A DNA stretch of 55,421 bases from Aeromonas simiae (GTDB taxonomy: Bacteria > Pseudomonadota > Gammaproteobacteria > Enterobacterales > Aeromonadaceae). Location: the NCBI RefSeq assembly GCF_000820125.1, contig NZ_CDBY01000027.1, positions 1 through 55,421 on the forward strand. The letters are read 5' to 3'. Below the pieces are notes generated by a model, which saw nothing but the letters and a program-made list of their open reading frames with translations, searched no databases and had not been told where the DNA came from. The position numbers were made by a program, and so were the translations under genes. Shown here one piece after another: positions 9,574 to 18,731 of the stretch; position 1 is the stretch's first letter, and every line of letters starts with the position of its first letter.

Positions 9574-11550
9574 ATGTTTGGAAAATTGACGCTCGACGCC
9601 ATCCCGTACCATGAGCCCATCATCATGGTCACGATCGCCTGCATCATGCTGGGTGGTCTGGCCATTACCGGGCTCATCACCTACTACGGAAAGTGGCAGT
9701 ACCTGTGGAAAGAGTGGCTCACCTCGGTGGATCACAAGCGCCTCGGGGTCATGTATCTCATCTTAGGGATGGTCATGCTGCTGCGCGGTTTCGCCGACGC
9801 GGTGATGATGCGCGGCCAGCAGGTCATGGCCTCCGCAGGCAGCGAAGGCTACCTGAATGCCCATCACTATGACCAGATCTTCACCGCCCACGGCGTCATC
9901 ATGATCTTCTTTGTGGCCATGCCGCTGGTGATCGGCCTGATGAACATCGTCGTGCCGCTGCAGATCGGGGCCCGTGACGTGGCCTTCCCGTTCCTCAACA
10001 ACGTGAGCTTCTGGTTTACCGCTGCCGCCGTGGTGCTGATCAATATCTCCCTCGGGGTCGGTGAGTTTGCCCAGACCGGCTGGCTGGCCTATCCGCCCCT
10101 CTCGGGTCTGGAGTTCAGCCCTGGGGTCGGGGTCGACTACTGGATCTGGAGTTTGCAGATTTCGGGCCTCGGTACCCTGCTGACCGGCGTCAACTTCTTT
10201 GCCACCATCATCAAGATGCGTGCCCCCGGCATGACCATGATGCGCCTGCCGGTCTTCACATGGACCGCCCTGTGCGCCAACATCCTGATCATCGCCTCCT
10301 TCCCGATCCTGACCGTCACCATCGCCCTGCTCACCGCAGACCGCTACCTCGGTACCCATTTCTTTACCAATGACATGGGTGGCAACATGATGATGTACGT
10401 GAACCTGATCTGGGCCTGGGGTCACCCCGAGGTGTACATCCTGGTGCTGCCGGTGTTCGGTGTCTTCTCCGAGGTGGTCGCCACCTTCAGCAAGAAGAAG
10501 CTGTTCGGTTACACCTCCCTGGTGTGGGCGACCATCGCCATTACCGTGCTCTCCTTCATCGTCTGGCTGCACCACTTCTTCACCATGGGCTCGGGCGCCA
10601 ACGTGAATGCCTTCTTCGGCATCACCACCATGATCATCTCCATCCCGACCGGGGTGAAGATCTTCAACTGGCTGTTCACCATGTACCGTGGTCGCATCGA
10701 GTTCAGCTCCCCCATGCTGTGGACCGTCGGCTTCATCATCACCTTCACCATAGGGGGGATGACCGGGGTACTGCTGTCGGTGCCGGCGGCCAACTTCGTG
10801 CTGCACAACAGCCTGTTCCTCATCGCCCACTTCCACAACGTCATCATCGGTGCCGTGGTGTTTGGCTGCTTTGCCGGTATCACCTACTGGTTCCCCAAGG
10901 CGTTTGGCTTCACCCTCAACGACACCTGGGGCAAGCGGGCCTTCTGGTGCTGGATAGTCGGTTTCTTCGTGGCCTTCATGCCGCTCTATGTGCTGGGCTT
11001 CATGGGCATGACCCGTCGTGTCAGCCAGCAGATCGACCCGGCCTTCCACCCCTGGCTGGTGGTGGCGGCCTGTGGTGCGGCCCTGATTGCCCTGGGTGTG
11101 CTGTGCCAGGCGATCCAGATCGTGGTCAGCATCCGCGACCGCGAGCAGAACCGCGATCTGACCGGCGATCCCTGGGGTGGCCGCACCCTGGAGTGGGCTA
11201 CCTCTTCGCCGCCCCCCTTCTATAACTTCGCCATCGAGCCGCAGGTGAAGGGACTGGATGCCTTCTGGGAGGCCAAGCAGGACGGCAGCGCCTACAAGAA
11301 GCCGGAGCACTATGCCCCGATCCACATGCCGAAAAACACCGGTGCCGGCGTCATCATCGCCGCCTTCAGTACCGTACTCGGCTTTGCCATGATCTGGCAT
11401 ATCTGGTGGCTGGCCATCGTCGGCTTCGTCGGCATGATTGCCACCTGGATCATTCACAGCTTCAACGACGACGTGGACTACTACGTCCAGGTTGACGAGA
11501 TCGAGCGCATCGAAGCGCAGCATTTTGCCAACATCAACAAGGTGGCGTAA
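9574..11550 (+). CDS. cyoB: Cytochrome bo3 ubiquinol oxidase subunit I
   Basis: A 658-residue heme-copper oxidase catalytic subunit, the expected size. It has the heme-ligand helix [14 protein letters not shown], the CuB/Tyr-His helix [17 protein letters not shown], the HH pair in [10 protein letters not shown], and the heme-binding HFHNVIIG helix. It catalyses four-electron reduction of oxygen to water with ubiquinol as donor and pumps protons across the inner membrane. It sits second in the operon with only five bases to cyoC. Nothing unusual is seen. Confidence 0.98.
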   Translation: MFGKLTLDAIPYHEPIIMVTIACIMLGGLAITGLITYYGKWQYLWKEWLTSVDHKRLGVMYLILGMVMLLRGFADAVMMRGQQVMASAGSEGYLNAHHYDQIFTAHGVIMIFFVAMPLVIGLMNIVVPLQIGARDVAFPFLNNVSFWFTAAAVVLINISLGVGEFAQTGWLAYPPLSGLEFSPGVGVDYWIWSLQISGLGTLLTGVNFFATIIKMRAPGMTMMRLPVFTWTALCANILIIASFPILTVTIALLTADRYLGTHFFTNDMGGNMMMYVNLIWAWGHPEVYILVLPVFGVFSEVVATFSKKKLFGYTSLVWATIAITVLSFIVWLHHFFTMGSGANVNAFFGITTMIISIPTGVKIFNWLFTMYRGRIEFSSPMLWTVGFIITFTIGGMTGVLLSVPAANFVLHNSLFLIAHFHNVIIGAVVFGCFAGITYWFPKAFGFTLNDTWGKRAFWCWIVGFFVAFMPLYVLGFMGMTRRVSQQIDPAFHPWLVVAACGAALIALGVLCQAIQIVVSIRDREQNRDLTGDPWGGRTLEWATSSPPPFYNFAIEPQVKGLDAFWEAKQDGSAYKKPEHYAPIHMPKNTGAGVIIAAFSTVLGFAMIWHIWWLAIVGFVGMIATWIIHSFNDDVDYYVQVDEIERIEAQHFANINKVA

Positions 11551-11554
11551 CGCA

Positions 11555-12169
11555 ATGGCGACTGACGTTCTTCATCACACTCATGCAGGTGCCCATGACC
11601 ATGAGCACCACGATGCCGGCGCCAACAAGGTGTTCGGTTTCTGGATCTACCTGATGAGCGACTGCATTCTGTTTGCATGCTTGTTTGCAACCTATGCAGT
11701 CCTGGTCAACGGCACCGCCGGCGGCCCGAGCGGCAAGGATATCTTCGAGCTGCCGTTCGTGCTGGTCGAGACCATGCTGCTGCTGCTGAGCAGTATCACC
11801 TTCGGTTTCGCCATGCTCGGCATGAACAAGAACCGCCTCGGCGCCGTCAACGGCTGGCTGCTGGTCACTTTCCTGTTCGGTGCCGGCTTTATCGGGATGG
11901 AAATCTATGAATTCCACCACCTGATTGCCGAGGGCTTCGGGCCGGATCGCAGTGCCTTCCTGTCGGCCTTCTTCACCCTGGTGGGTACCCACGGTATCCA
12001 CGTGACCAGCGGTCTTATCTGGATCGTGGTGATGATGGTGCTGGTGGCCAAGAAGGGGCTGACCGATCGTAACCGTTCCCGCCTGATGTGCCTGAGCCTG
12101 TTCTGGCACTTCCTCGACGTGGTGTGGATCTGCGTCTTCACCGTGGTCTACCTGATGGGGGCAATGTAA
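11555..12169 (+). CDS. cyoC: Cytochrome bo3 ubiquinol oxidase subunit III
   Basis: A 204-residue polytopic membrane protein, the same length as E. coli CyoC. It begins with a His-rich N-terminus ([19 protein letters not shown]), also seen in the E. coli protein, followed by [25 protein letters not shown] and five transmembrane helices including [13 protein letters not shown]. The ATG at 11555 follows four bases after the cyoB stop; the earlier open frame overlaps cyoB and was discarded. The subunit stabilises the oxidase core. Confidence 0.97.
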   Translation: MATDVLHHTHAGAHDHEHHDAGANKVFGFWIYLMSDCILFACLFATYAVLVNGTAGGPSGKDIFELPFVLVETMLLLLSSITFGFAMLGMNKNRLGAVNGWLLVTFLFGAGFIGMEIYEFHHLIAEGFGPDRSAFLSAFFTLVGTHGIHVTSGLIWIVVMMVLVAKKGLTDRNRSRLMCLSLFWHFLDVVWICVFTVVYLMGAM

Positions 12170-12498
12170 TGAGTCATTCCGTTGACAATCACGGCGCCAG
12201 CCACGGCAGCGCCCAGTCCTATCTGGTGGGGTTCGTGCTCTCCATCATCCTGACGGCGATCCCATTCTGGATGGTGATGGACGGCAGCTTCTCCCACAGC
12301 GCGACCCTGATGACGGTGGTCGGCATGGCGGTGGTGCAGATCTTCGTGCATCTGGTCTACTTCCTGCACATGAACACCTCGTCCGAGGAGCGCTGGAACC
12401 TGACCGCCCTGGTGTTCACCGTGCTCATCATTGCCATCGTGGTCGTCGGTTCCCTGTGGATCATGTACAACCTCAACATCAACATGATGGTCCACTGA
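12169..12498 (+). CDS. cyoD: Cytochrome bo3 ubiquinol oxidase subunit IV
   Basis: A 109-residue protein with three transmembrane helices, identical in length to E. coli CyoD and with the same opening pattern ([18 protein letters not shown]) and the [19 protein letters not shown] segment. The ATG at 12169 shares one base with the cyoC stop (TAATG), indicating translational coupling. It assists assembly and CuB binding of the oxidase. Confidence 0.96.
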   Translation: MSHSVDNHGASHGSAQSYLVGFVLSIILTAIPFWMVMDGSFSHSATLMTVVGMAVVQIFVHLVYFLHMNTSSEERWNLTALVFTVLIIAIVVVGSLWIMYNLNINMMVH

Positions 12499-12514
12499 GC
12501 GGGTAGGCAGTGAT

Positions 12515-13402
12515 ATGAAGCAATACCTGCAAGTGACCAAGCCGGGCATAATCTTCGGCAACCTCATCTCGGTGATCGGCGGTTTTCTGCTGGCCTCCAA
12601 GGGGAGCCTGGATCTGCCCCTGTTCATCCTGACCATGGTGGGGGTCTCCCTGGTGGTCGCCTCCGGTTGCGTGTTCAACAACTACATTGACCGCGACATA
12701 GACCGGATCATGGAGCGCACCAAGAACCGTGCCTTGGTGCAGGGGCTGATCGCGCCCGGCGTCACCCTGTGGTACGCCACGGCGCTCGGCATTGCGGGCA
12801 TTGCACTGCTCTATTGGGCGGCCAATCCGTTGGCTGCCCTGCTGGCGGTGCTGGGCTTCCTGGTCTATGTGGGGGTCTACAGCCTCTACATGAAGCGTCA
12901 CTCTGTCTATGGCACCCTGGTCGGCAGCCTCTCTGGCGCGGCGCCGCCGGTCATCGGCTACTGCGCCGTCAGCGGTCAGTTCGACTCGGGAGCCTTGATC
13001 CTGCTGGCGATCTTCAGCCTGTGGCAGATGCCCCACTCCTATGCCATCGCCATCTTCCGCTTCAAGGATTACCAGGCGGCCAACATCCCTGTGCTGCCGG
13101 TGGTGAAGGGCATTTCGGTGGCCAAGCACCATATCACCCTCTACATCCTGGCCTTCATGGTGCCGACCTTGATGCTGTTTCTCGGCGGTTACGCCGGCTA
13201 CAAGTACCTCATCGTCGCCGGCGCCGTGAGCGTCTGGTGGCTGGGGATGGCCTTGTCGGGTTACAAGCAGGCGGTGGATGACTCCCTGTGGGCGCGCAAG
13301 CTGTTCCTGTTTTCCATCGTCACCATTACTTGCCTGAGCGTGATGATGTCGGTGGACTTCCAGCCGGACGCCGCGCCGGTATTGGTGAGCATGCTGCCCT
13401 GA
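12515..13402 (+). CDS. cyoE: Protoheme IX farnesyltransferase (heme O synthase)
   Basis: A 295-residue UbiA-superfamily prenyltransferase that converts heme B to heme O, the heme used by the bo3 oxidase. The Asp-rich prenyl-diphosphate and Mg-binding motif [18 protein letters not shown] is intact, as is the second loop [17 protein letters not shown]. About eight to nine transmembrane helices are visible. The gene follows cyoD by 16 bases and closes the operon. Its 3' end appears a second time, degenerate, about 100 bp downstream. Confidence 0.96.
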   Translation: MKQYLQVTKPGIIFGNLISVIGGFLLASKGSLDLPLFILTMVGVSLVVASGCVFNNYIDRDIDRIMERTKNRALVQGLIAPGVTLWYATALGIAGIALLYWAANPLAALLAVLGFLVYVGVYSLYMKRHSVYGTLVGSLSGAAPPVIGYCAVSGQFDSGALILLAIFSLWQMPHSYAIAIFRFKDYQAANIPVLPVVKGISVAKHHITLYILAFMVPTLMLFLGGYAGYKYLIVAGAVSVWWLGMALSGYKQAVDDSLWARKLFLFSIVTITCLSVMMSVDFQPDAAPVLVSMLP

Positions 13403-13423
13403 GCCTGAGGCGGTGCTCCTGCC

Positions 13424-13500
13424 CATCATCCACCTGCCTGAGCGTGATGATGGCCAGCCAGAAGCCACCCCAATGCGGGTCAGCATGTTGCCTTGATTGC
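13424..13500 (+). repeat. Decayed duplicate of the cyoE 3' end
   Basis: The 18 bases TGCCTGAGCGTGATGATG occur at 13331-13348 inside cyoE and again at 13435-13452 in the intergenic region. The flanks also correspond: CATCGTCACCATTACT against CATCATCCACC upstream, and the cyoE end GTGAGCATGCTGCCCTGA against GTCAGCATGTTGCCTTGA at the end of the second copy. The region between is diverged and frameshifted. The simplest reading is an old partial tandem duplication, now non-coding. Confidence 0.65.
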
Positions 13501-13515
13501 ATATCGCGTAGAATC

Positions 13516-13540
13516 CAGAGCCGGGAACTTCCCGGCTCTG
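13516..13540 (+). terminator. Hairpin after cyo operon, probable weak terminator
   Basis: A perfect inverted repeat of 10 bp (CAGAGCCGGG with CCCGGCTCTG) around AACTT. The following TTGCCTCTGATGTTTTC is only moderately T-rich, so it may act as a weak or Rho-assisted terminator or as an RNA-stabilising stem at the end of the cyo transcript. Confidence 0.55.
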
Positions 13541-13620
13541 TTGCCTCTGATGTTTTCAAACGCTTTTCTCGATTCGTTTCCCGGCGCGCAGCGCCAGCCT
13601 TCCTCATACAAGAGGCCGTT

Positions 13621-14982
13621 ATGAACGATTTCACCATGGCCGGCTCTGAGCGGCGCGCCACCTGGGCGCTCGGCGCCGTCTTCTCCTTGCGCATGCTCGG
13701 CATGTTTATGGTGCTGCCGGTGCTCACCACTTACGGCATGAGCCTGGCCGGCGCCTCAGAACCCTTGATTGGAGTAGCCATCGGCATCTATGGCCTGACT
13801 CAGGCCCTGTTTCAGATCCCGTTCGGCTTGCTCTCCGATCGCATCGGCAGAAAGCCGCTCATCGGCGCCGGCCTGCTGCTGTTTGCCGCCGGCAGCGTGC
13901 TGGCGGCCACCAGCCACTCCATCTGGGGCGTCATCGCCGGGCGCGCCCTGCAAGGAAGCGGGGCCATCTCGGCCGCCGTGATGGCGCTGCTCTCGGATCT
14001 TACCCGCGAGCAGAACCGCACCAAGGCGATGGCCTTTATCGGGGTGAGTTTTGGCATCACCTTCGCCGTGGCCATGGTGACCGGCCCGCTGATCACCCGG
14101 GCGGTGGGGCTCAGTGGTCTCTTCTGGCTCATCGCCCTGCTGGCGCTGGCGGCGCTGGCGCTGGTGCTCTGGGTGGTGCCGGCACCGGCGGCCCATCTGC
14201 TCAACCGCGAGTCGGCCATGGTGCGCGGCAGCTTTCGCGCCGTGCTGCGCAATCCTCGCCTGCTCAAGCTCAATGTCGGTATCCTCTGCGTGCACACCCT
14301 CTTGATGTCGAGCTTCGTGGCGCTGCCGCCGCTGCTGGTGCAGGCGGGCCTGCCCCGCGAGAGCCAGTGGCAGGCCTATCTGGTCACCATGCTGATCGCC
14401 TTTGTCAGCGTGGTGCCCTTCATCATCTATGCCGAGAAGCGCCGCCAGATGCGGCGGGTGTTCCAGATCTGCGTGCTGGTGATGCTGGCCGCCGAGCTGA
14501 CCTTGTGGCAATCGGGTAGCCAGTTGTGGGGCCTGCTCGCCGGTTTGCAGCTGTTTTTCATCGGTTTCAACGTGATGGAGGCGCTGCTGCCGTCCCTCAT
14601 CAGCAAGGAGTCCCCCCCCGGTTACAAGGGCACCGCCATGGGGGTCTACTCCACCAGTCAGTTTCTCGGGGTGGCCATCGGTGGCAGCCTGGGGGGCTTT
14701 CTCTATGGACAGGGTGGGGCGGCCCTGGTGTTTGCCGGTTGCGCTGCCCTGGCGCTGGCCTGGTTTGCCCTGAGCCTGACCATGAGTGAGCCGCCCTATG
14801 TGAGCAGCCTGCGCATCGTGTTGCCGGAAGGGGTGAGTGCCGATGCCGCCCTCGAGCAGCGCATTCGTGCCTGCGAAGGGGTGAGCGATGTGCTGCTGGC
14901 GGGCGCCGAGCACTCCATCTACGTCAAGGTCGATACCAAGCGCATCGGGCGCAGCGATCTCGAGCGGCTGGTCGCCACCTGA
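13621..14982 (+). CDS. yajR: MFS transporter with C-terminal YAM domain
   Basis: A 453-residue major facilitator transporter with twelve predicted helices. The conserved motif between helices 2 and 3 is present as GLLSDRIGRKP, and a soluble C-terminal segment of about 65 residues (SSLRIVLPEGVSADAALEQR...) corresponds to the ferredoxin-like YAM domain of E. coli YajR (454 residues). yajR also lies next to cyoE in E. coli, which supports the name. The ATG at 13621 follows AAGAGGCCGTT; the longer open frame upstream runs through the cyoE relic and is not coding. Substrate unknown. Confidence 0.85.
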   Translation: MNDFTMAGSERRATWALGAVFSLRMLGMFMVLPVLTTYGMSLAGASEPLIGVAIGIYGLTQALFQIPFGLLSDRIGRKPLIGAGLLLFAAGSVLAATSHSIWGVIAGRALQGSGAISAAVMALLSDLTREQNRTKAMAFIGVSFGITFAVAMVTGPLITRAVGLSGLFWLIALLALAALALVLWVVPAPAAHLLNRESAMVRGSFRAVLRNPRLLKLNVGILCVHTLLMSSFVALPPLLVQAGLPRESQWQAYLVTMLIAFVSVVPFIIYAEKRRQMRRVFQICVLVMLAAELTLWQSGSQLWGLLAGLQLFFIGFNVMEALLPSLISKESPPGYKGTAMGVYSTSQFLGVAIGGSLGGFLYGQGGAALVFAGCAALALAWFALSLTMSEPPYVSSLRIVLPEGVSADAALEQRIRACEGVSDVLLAGAEHSIYVKVDTKRIGRSDLERLVAT

Positions 14983-15027
14983 CGGACGAGGAGTGGGATG
15001 CTATCGACACCTGAAGGAGGAGCCACT

Positions 15028-15063
15028 ATGGTGAGGCTCTTCCTCGGAGCGTCGGGCCGATAA
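15028..15063 (+). CDS. Possible 11-codon leader ORF upstream of ivy
   Basis: ATG GTG AGG CTC TTC CTC GGA GCG TCG GGC CGA TAA encodes MVRLFLGASGR. An ideal AAGGAGG Shine-Dalgarno sits seven bases upstream (15014-15020). It lies 43 bases before the ivy start. No regulatory codon run is present, and the short stem GAGCC/GGCTC overlaps its start. It may be a translated leader peptide or chance; nothing beyond the initiation signal supports it. Confidence 0.3.
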   Translation: MVRLFLGASGR

Positions 15064-15106
15064 CCGGCGCCATGGGAAGCAGGCTAAGCAACCAAAAGGT
15101 GAGAAC

Positions 15107-15547
15107 ATGAGCAAGACAAAAGAGTGGGCCATCGCCCTCATGCTGGGCGCGGTGAGCATGGTGGCCAGCGCAACTGACACCTATACCTCGGATCTGTTGC
15201 AGTCGGCGGAGTATCGGCCGCTGTGGCAGCAGGCGACCGCCGGAGTGAAGCTCCCTCAGTGGGTGCGCAGCGGCAACGGCGTGAGTACGCCGCTGGAGGC
15301 CGCCAAGGGAGGGGCCTATCGCACCGGCTCTTTGTGCAAGCCCCATGATTGTGCCAACCACTTCGTACAGCTGCTTATCGATGACAAGGGCAAGCAGATC
15401 TGGGGCGTGCTCATCGATCTGCCCGAGAGCGATGCCGCCCGCGAGACCCCCTCCAGGTTTGCCCGCTACACCTGGCTTGGCAAACCCGACAAGGCCCACC
15501 AGGCGACACTGATGCAACAGGTGCAAGCCAACCCCAACTGGAAATAA
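15107..15547 (+). CDS. ivy: Ivy-family C-type lysozyme inhibitor
   Basis: A 146-residue secreted protein. The first 22 or so residues are a signal peptide ending near VASA, and the inhibitory loop CKPHDC is intact at residues 77-82, with the cysteines forming the loop disulfide and the histidine entering the lysozyme active site in known Ivy proteins. It acts in the periplasm against C-type lysozymes and also restrains endogenous lytic transglycosylases. The start is preceded by AAAAGGTGAGAAC. It is followed by an intrinsic terminator and lies about 1.1 kb before the T6SS operon, whose effectors here include lysozyme-like domains. Confidence 0.9.
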   Translation: MSKTKEWAIALMLGAVSMVASATDTYTSDLLQSAEYRPLWQQATAGVKLPQWVRSGNGVSTPLEAAKGGAYRTGSLCKPHDCANHFVQLLIDDKGKQIWGVLIDLPESDAARETPSRFARYTWLGKPDKAHQATLMQQVQANPNWK

Positions 15548-15562
15548 TGCCCGTCAATAACG

Positions 15563-15589
15563 CGCCTCTGCCTTGGTAGAGGCGTTTTA
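15563..15589 (+). terminator. Intrinsic terminator after ivy
   Basis: Stem CGCCTCT/AGAGGCG (15563-15569 with 15578-15584), eight-base loop, then TTTTA, 16 bases after the ivy stop. Confidence 0.88.
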
Positions 15590-16177
15590 TTTTCGGTGTC
15601 ATGTCATCGCGGACATGGAAGGGGGCAATCGATGCGGCTTGCATGAACCCACTGGGGGATGGAGCTCTGAGCTGCGTCATCCCTTCACATCAGCATCATG
15701 GGCAAGGCGCTTCATCCCATCACCAAGGGCTCGACACTCAGCCTCGATGAACCGCGATCCGCCCACTTTCCACAGCGTCATGGATAACGGGCTTCACCAC
15801 AATCGTCACGGGTGATGGGGTTGTCGCCCGCGCTATCCTGACCAAGGCATATGCCCTGCCTGATGCCCAAAGAGGGCTACCCCTTCGCTCGGATCACCCC
15901 CGGCGCTGTCTGCACGTTAGCTTGCAGAGATAAATATCCATCCACCCAAACGACACATCACTGATTGGGTTATTGACTCGAGTGATTTGACGTGCCAAAG
16001 AGATGTTTTCATCGGAACCGTGAGCAGATATCAGGCAGATATTGTTCAGTAATATAGCTTTATGAGGTCAGAATAGGATTTATTCGGAGATGAATTTTCC
16101 TAAAAAAAATTAATTTATGCCTCGTTTATACCTTCATTGTGATTAGTTGTTAGACATTAATTTGTTATTTTTCAGCA

Positions 16178-16199
16178 AACCTGTCAGATCTGACAGGTT
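16178..16199. promoter_or_regulatory. Perfect 22-bp palindrome, candidate operator
   Basis: Each 11-base half is AACCTGTCAGA, and the two halves are exact reverse complements, giving a core of TGTCA-N4-TGACA. It lies 514 bp upstream of the tssB start in AT-rich DNA with no T-run after it, so it looks like a protein-binding site rather than a terminator. A second site with the same core and spacing occurs at 16632. Confidence 0.6.
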
Positions 16200-16631
16200 G
16201 ACGTAGCTGTTTAGCGCTCTGTAGCTGTTGTATTGATTTAAAAATGAGCCGCAGGGCAGATAAAATAAGGTGTTTGTGAGTGTGTATATATATTTCATTA
16301 TGTTAATTTAATTTTTTTGAATATTTGTTACATAATTTATCTTTCTTGGTTGTTGGCGGTAATTTATTGATTTTAATGTGATTTTTGATAAGTTGGATTT
16401 GTTTTGGTTGATATTGTTGACCCTTGTGTTTTGGTTTGTATATCATTTCTAAATAATGATGAATAAAGTTCAAGCCATCGTAAGAATTGGCTGAACAATC
16501 GGGTTGTATTCAAAATAAACAAAGGTTCATGTCCCGGTCGCGTGGGCTTTTTGCGGCTATGGGTATGTTGTACCCCAGGTATTGCATCGCTAGGCTATGT
16601 GGCATTAACGAACTGCTTTGAACGAGCCGTT

Positions 16632-16645
16632 TGTCATATGTGACA
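16632..16645. promoter_or_regulatory. Second TGTCA-N4-TGACA palindrome near tssB
   Basis: TGTCATATGTGACA has the same half-sites and spacing as the core of the palindrome at 16178-16199 and lies 67 bp before the tssB start codon. Its position fits an operator overlapping or just after the promoter. The cognate regulator is not identifiable here. Confidence 0.55.
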
Positions 16646-16712
16646 GGTGGAGTGAGTGCGCCTGGCTTTTATAGTGTTGGCCTCTATCGGCCTTGGACAT
16701 TGGTATTTGAGC

Positions 16713-17219
16713 ATGGGAAAAGGTATTGATGGCGTTAGCGTTGCGCCGAAAGAACGTATCAACATCAAATATGTTCCTGCCACTGGTGGGCAGCAGTCTG
16801 AAGTCGAACTGCCGCTGACCCTGATGGTGGTTGGCAACATGAAAGGTCGCACTGAGGAGACGCCCATCGAGGAGCGTCAGACTGTCTCTGTCGACAAGAA
16901 CAACTTCTCTTCCGTCATGAAGGAGTCCGGCCTCGAGCTGAACTTCAACGTGCCGAACCGCCTTGAGGAAGAGGGCGCTCAGGATGAGTTGCCGGTCACG
17001 CTGAGCTTTGGCTCACTCGCCGATTTCTCGCCCGATAACGTTGCCCAACAGGTTCCCGAGCTGCGCAAGCTGCTGGAACTGCGTGAAGCACTGGTTGCGC
17101 TCAAGGGGCCGCTTGGCAACATTCCGGCCTTCCGTAATCGCCTGCAAGATCTGCTGTCCAGCGCCGAAGCCCGTGAGCAGTTGCTCAAGGAGCTGGATCT
17201 GGTGAAGCCCGCCGAGTGA
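16713..17219 (+). CDS. tssB: T6SS contractile sheath small subunit TssB (VipA)
   Basis: A 168-residue protein that pairs with TssC to build the contractile sheath in the cytoplasm. The start MGKGIDGVSVAPKERINIKY matches the family opening (SVAPKERVxIxY), which decides for ATG 16713 over an upstream GTG at 16656 in the same frame. The C-terminal half, with LxFxSLADFSPDNVAQQVPELRKLLELREAL, is the conserved sheath domain. No strong Shine-Dalgarno is visible. It is the first gene of a 15-gene operon in the V. cholerae vipA-vasL order. Confidence 0.93.
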   Translation: MGKGIDGVSVAPKERINIKYVPATGGQQSEVELPLTLMVVGNMKGRTEETPIEERQTVSVDKNNFSSVMKESGLELNFNVPNRLEEEGAQDELPVTLSFGSLADFSPDNVAQQVPELRKLLELREALVALKGPLGNIPAFRNRLQDLLSSAEAREQLLKELDLVKPAE

Positions 17220-17249
17220 TCGGTCTGATTGACGAGAAGAGAACTGAAT

Positions 17250-18725
17250 ATGTCTGTGGTTGAAGAACAAGTACAAGCGGGGGCTGCTGCCTCCTCCTCC
17301 CTGCTGGACGAAATCATGGCGCAGGCGCGCATCACGCCGGTGGATGAGGGTTACAGCGTTGCCAAGCAGGGGATTGCTGCCCTGGTGGCCAACATTCTCG
17401 ACAGCGGCAGCGCCGCCGAGCCGGTCAACAAGGCGCTGGTCGACAGCATGATTGTCGAGCTCGACAAGAAGCTGAGCCAGCAGATGGACGTCATCCTGCA
17501 CGCCAAGGAGCTGCAGGAGCTGGAGTCCTCCTGGCGCTCCCTCAAGCTCTTGGTCGATCGCACCGATTTTCGTGAGAACATCAAGATCCAGGTGCTTCAT
17601 GCCACCAAGGAAGAGTTGCTGGAAGACTTTGAGTTCGCTCCCGAAATTACCCAATCCGGTTTCTACAAGCACGTCTATTCCAGTGGCTACGGCCAGTTCG
17701 GTGGTCAGCCGGTTGGCGCCGTGATCGGCGACTACGCCATGACCCAGAGCTCCCCCGATATCAAGCTGATGCAGTATGTCAGCGCCGTCGGTGCCATGGC
17801 CCATGCCCCCTTCATCTCTTCGGTTGCCCCCACCTTCTTCGGGGTGGACAGCTTCACCGACCTGCCCTCCATCAAGGATCTCAAGTCGGTCTTCGAAGGC
17901 CCTGCCTACACCAAGTGGCGCTCCCTGCGTGAGTCGGAAGATGCTCGCTATCTCGGTCTTACCGCTCCGCGCTTCCTCGCCCGTCTGCCGTACGATCCGG
18001 TTGAAAACCCGATCAAGGGCTTCAACTACAAGGAAAACATCAGCGCCGACCACGAGCACTACCTGTGGGGCAACACGGCCTACCTGATGGGCTCCTCCCT
18101 GACCGACAGCTTTGCCAAGTACCGCTGGTGCCCGAACATCATCGGCCCGCAAAGCGGTGGTGCCATCACCGATCTGCCGGTGCATGTCTACGAGGCCATG
18201 GGCCAGCTGCAGGCCAAGATCCCGACCGAGGTACTCATCACTGACCGTCGCGAGTACGAGATGGCCGAAGAGGGTTTCATCACCCTGACCATGCGCAAGG
18301 ACAGCGACAACGCCGCGTTCTTCTCCGCCAACTCGGTACAAAAGCCGAAGATCTTCCCGAACACCAAGGAAGGCAAGGAGGCCGAGACCAACTACAAGCT
18401 CGGCACCCAGCTGCCCTACATGTTCATCATCAACCGTTTGGCTCACTACGTGAAGGTGTTGCAGCGCGAACAGATCGGCTCTTGGAAGGAGCGTCAGGAT
18501 CTCGAGCGCGAGCTTAACTCCTGGATCAAGCAGTTCGTGGCCGATCAGGAGAACCCGCCGGCTGACGTACGTAGCCGTCGCCCGCTGCGCGCCGCCCAGA
18601 TCAAGGTGCTGGACGTGGAAGGTGAGCCGGGCTGGTACCAAGTCGCCATGTCGGTTCGTCCTCACTTCAAGTACATGGGCGCCAGCTTCGAGCTCTCTTT
18701 GGTCGGTCGTCTGGACAAGGAGTAA
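17250..18725 (+). CDS. tssC: T6SS contractile sheath large subunit TssC (VipB)
   Basis: A 491-residue sheath subunit, about the length of V. cholerae VipB. The middle contains the conserved region with ELQELESSWRSLKLLVDRTDFRENI and the C-terminal half carries FLARLPYDP and the ...PYMFIINRLAHYVKVLQREQIGSW block. ATG 17250 follows GAGAAGAGAACTGAAT, while a TTG seven codons earlier in the frame is less likely. It lies 30 bases after tssB. TssBC sheath contraction drives the Hcp tube and its spike out of the cell, after which ClpV disassembles it. Confidence 0.96.
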   Translation: MSVVEEQVQAGAAASSSLLDEIMAQARITPVDEGYSVAKQGIAALVANILDSGSAAEPVNKALVDSMIVELDKKLSQQMDVILHAKELQELESSWRSLKLLVDRTDFRENIKIQVLHATKEELLEDFEFAPEITQSGFYKHVYSSGYGQFGGQPVGAVIGDYAMTQSSPDIKLMQYVSAVGAMAHAPFISSVAPTFFGVDSFTDLPSIKDLKSVFEGPAYTKWRSLRESEDARYLGLTAPRFLARLPYDPVENPIKGFNYKENISADHEHYLWGNTAYLMGSSLTDSFAKYRWCPNIIGPQSGGAITDLPVHVYEAMGQLQAKIPTEVLITDRREYEMAEEGFITLTMRKDSDNAAFFSANSVQKPKIFPNTKEGKEAETNYKLGTQLPYMFIINRLAHYVKVLQREQIGSWKERQDLERELNSWIKQFVADQENPPADVRSRRPLRAAQIKVLDVEGEPGWYQVAMSVRPHFKYMGASFELSLVGRLDKE

Positions 18726-18731
18726 GAGGCC

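Larger units (their letters stand above)
15590..16712. other. Long intergenic region ahead of the T6SS operon
   Basis: About 1.1 kb with no gene I can support. The first 350 bp are of ordinary composition and may be decayed coding sequence: short open frames occur but none shows family features. From about 15950 the sequence becomes strongly AT-rich. The region contains the two related palindromes listed separately. No hcp gene is present, although some Aeromonas T6SS clusters have hcp near vipA. A sigma-54 site could not be identified convincingly. Confidence 0.6.

Noticed and set aside
9763..11523. Long antisense open frame (586 codons) opposite cyoB
   Set aside because: A shadow of the GC-rich cyoB codon pattern: His/Asp/Gly-rich low-complexity translation and no family features. 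The same applies to other long antisense frames, such as 26542-28296 opposite clpV and 32138-34642 opposite tssM.
15573..15815. 80-codon open frame after ivy
   Set aside because: It starts inside the terminator loop, has no ribosome-binding site and no protein-like features.
16541..16557. Sigma-54-like TGGGCTTTTTGCGGCT upstream of tssB
   Set aside because: The GG-N10-GC spacing is present, but both elements deviate strongly from consensus, unlike the clear sites at 37041 and 48744.
16601..16616. TGGCATTAACGAACTGCTT as a sigma-54 promoter for tssB
   Set aside because: The spacing between GG and GC is 12 instead of 10 bases, which sigma-54 does not tolerate.
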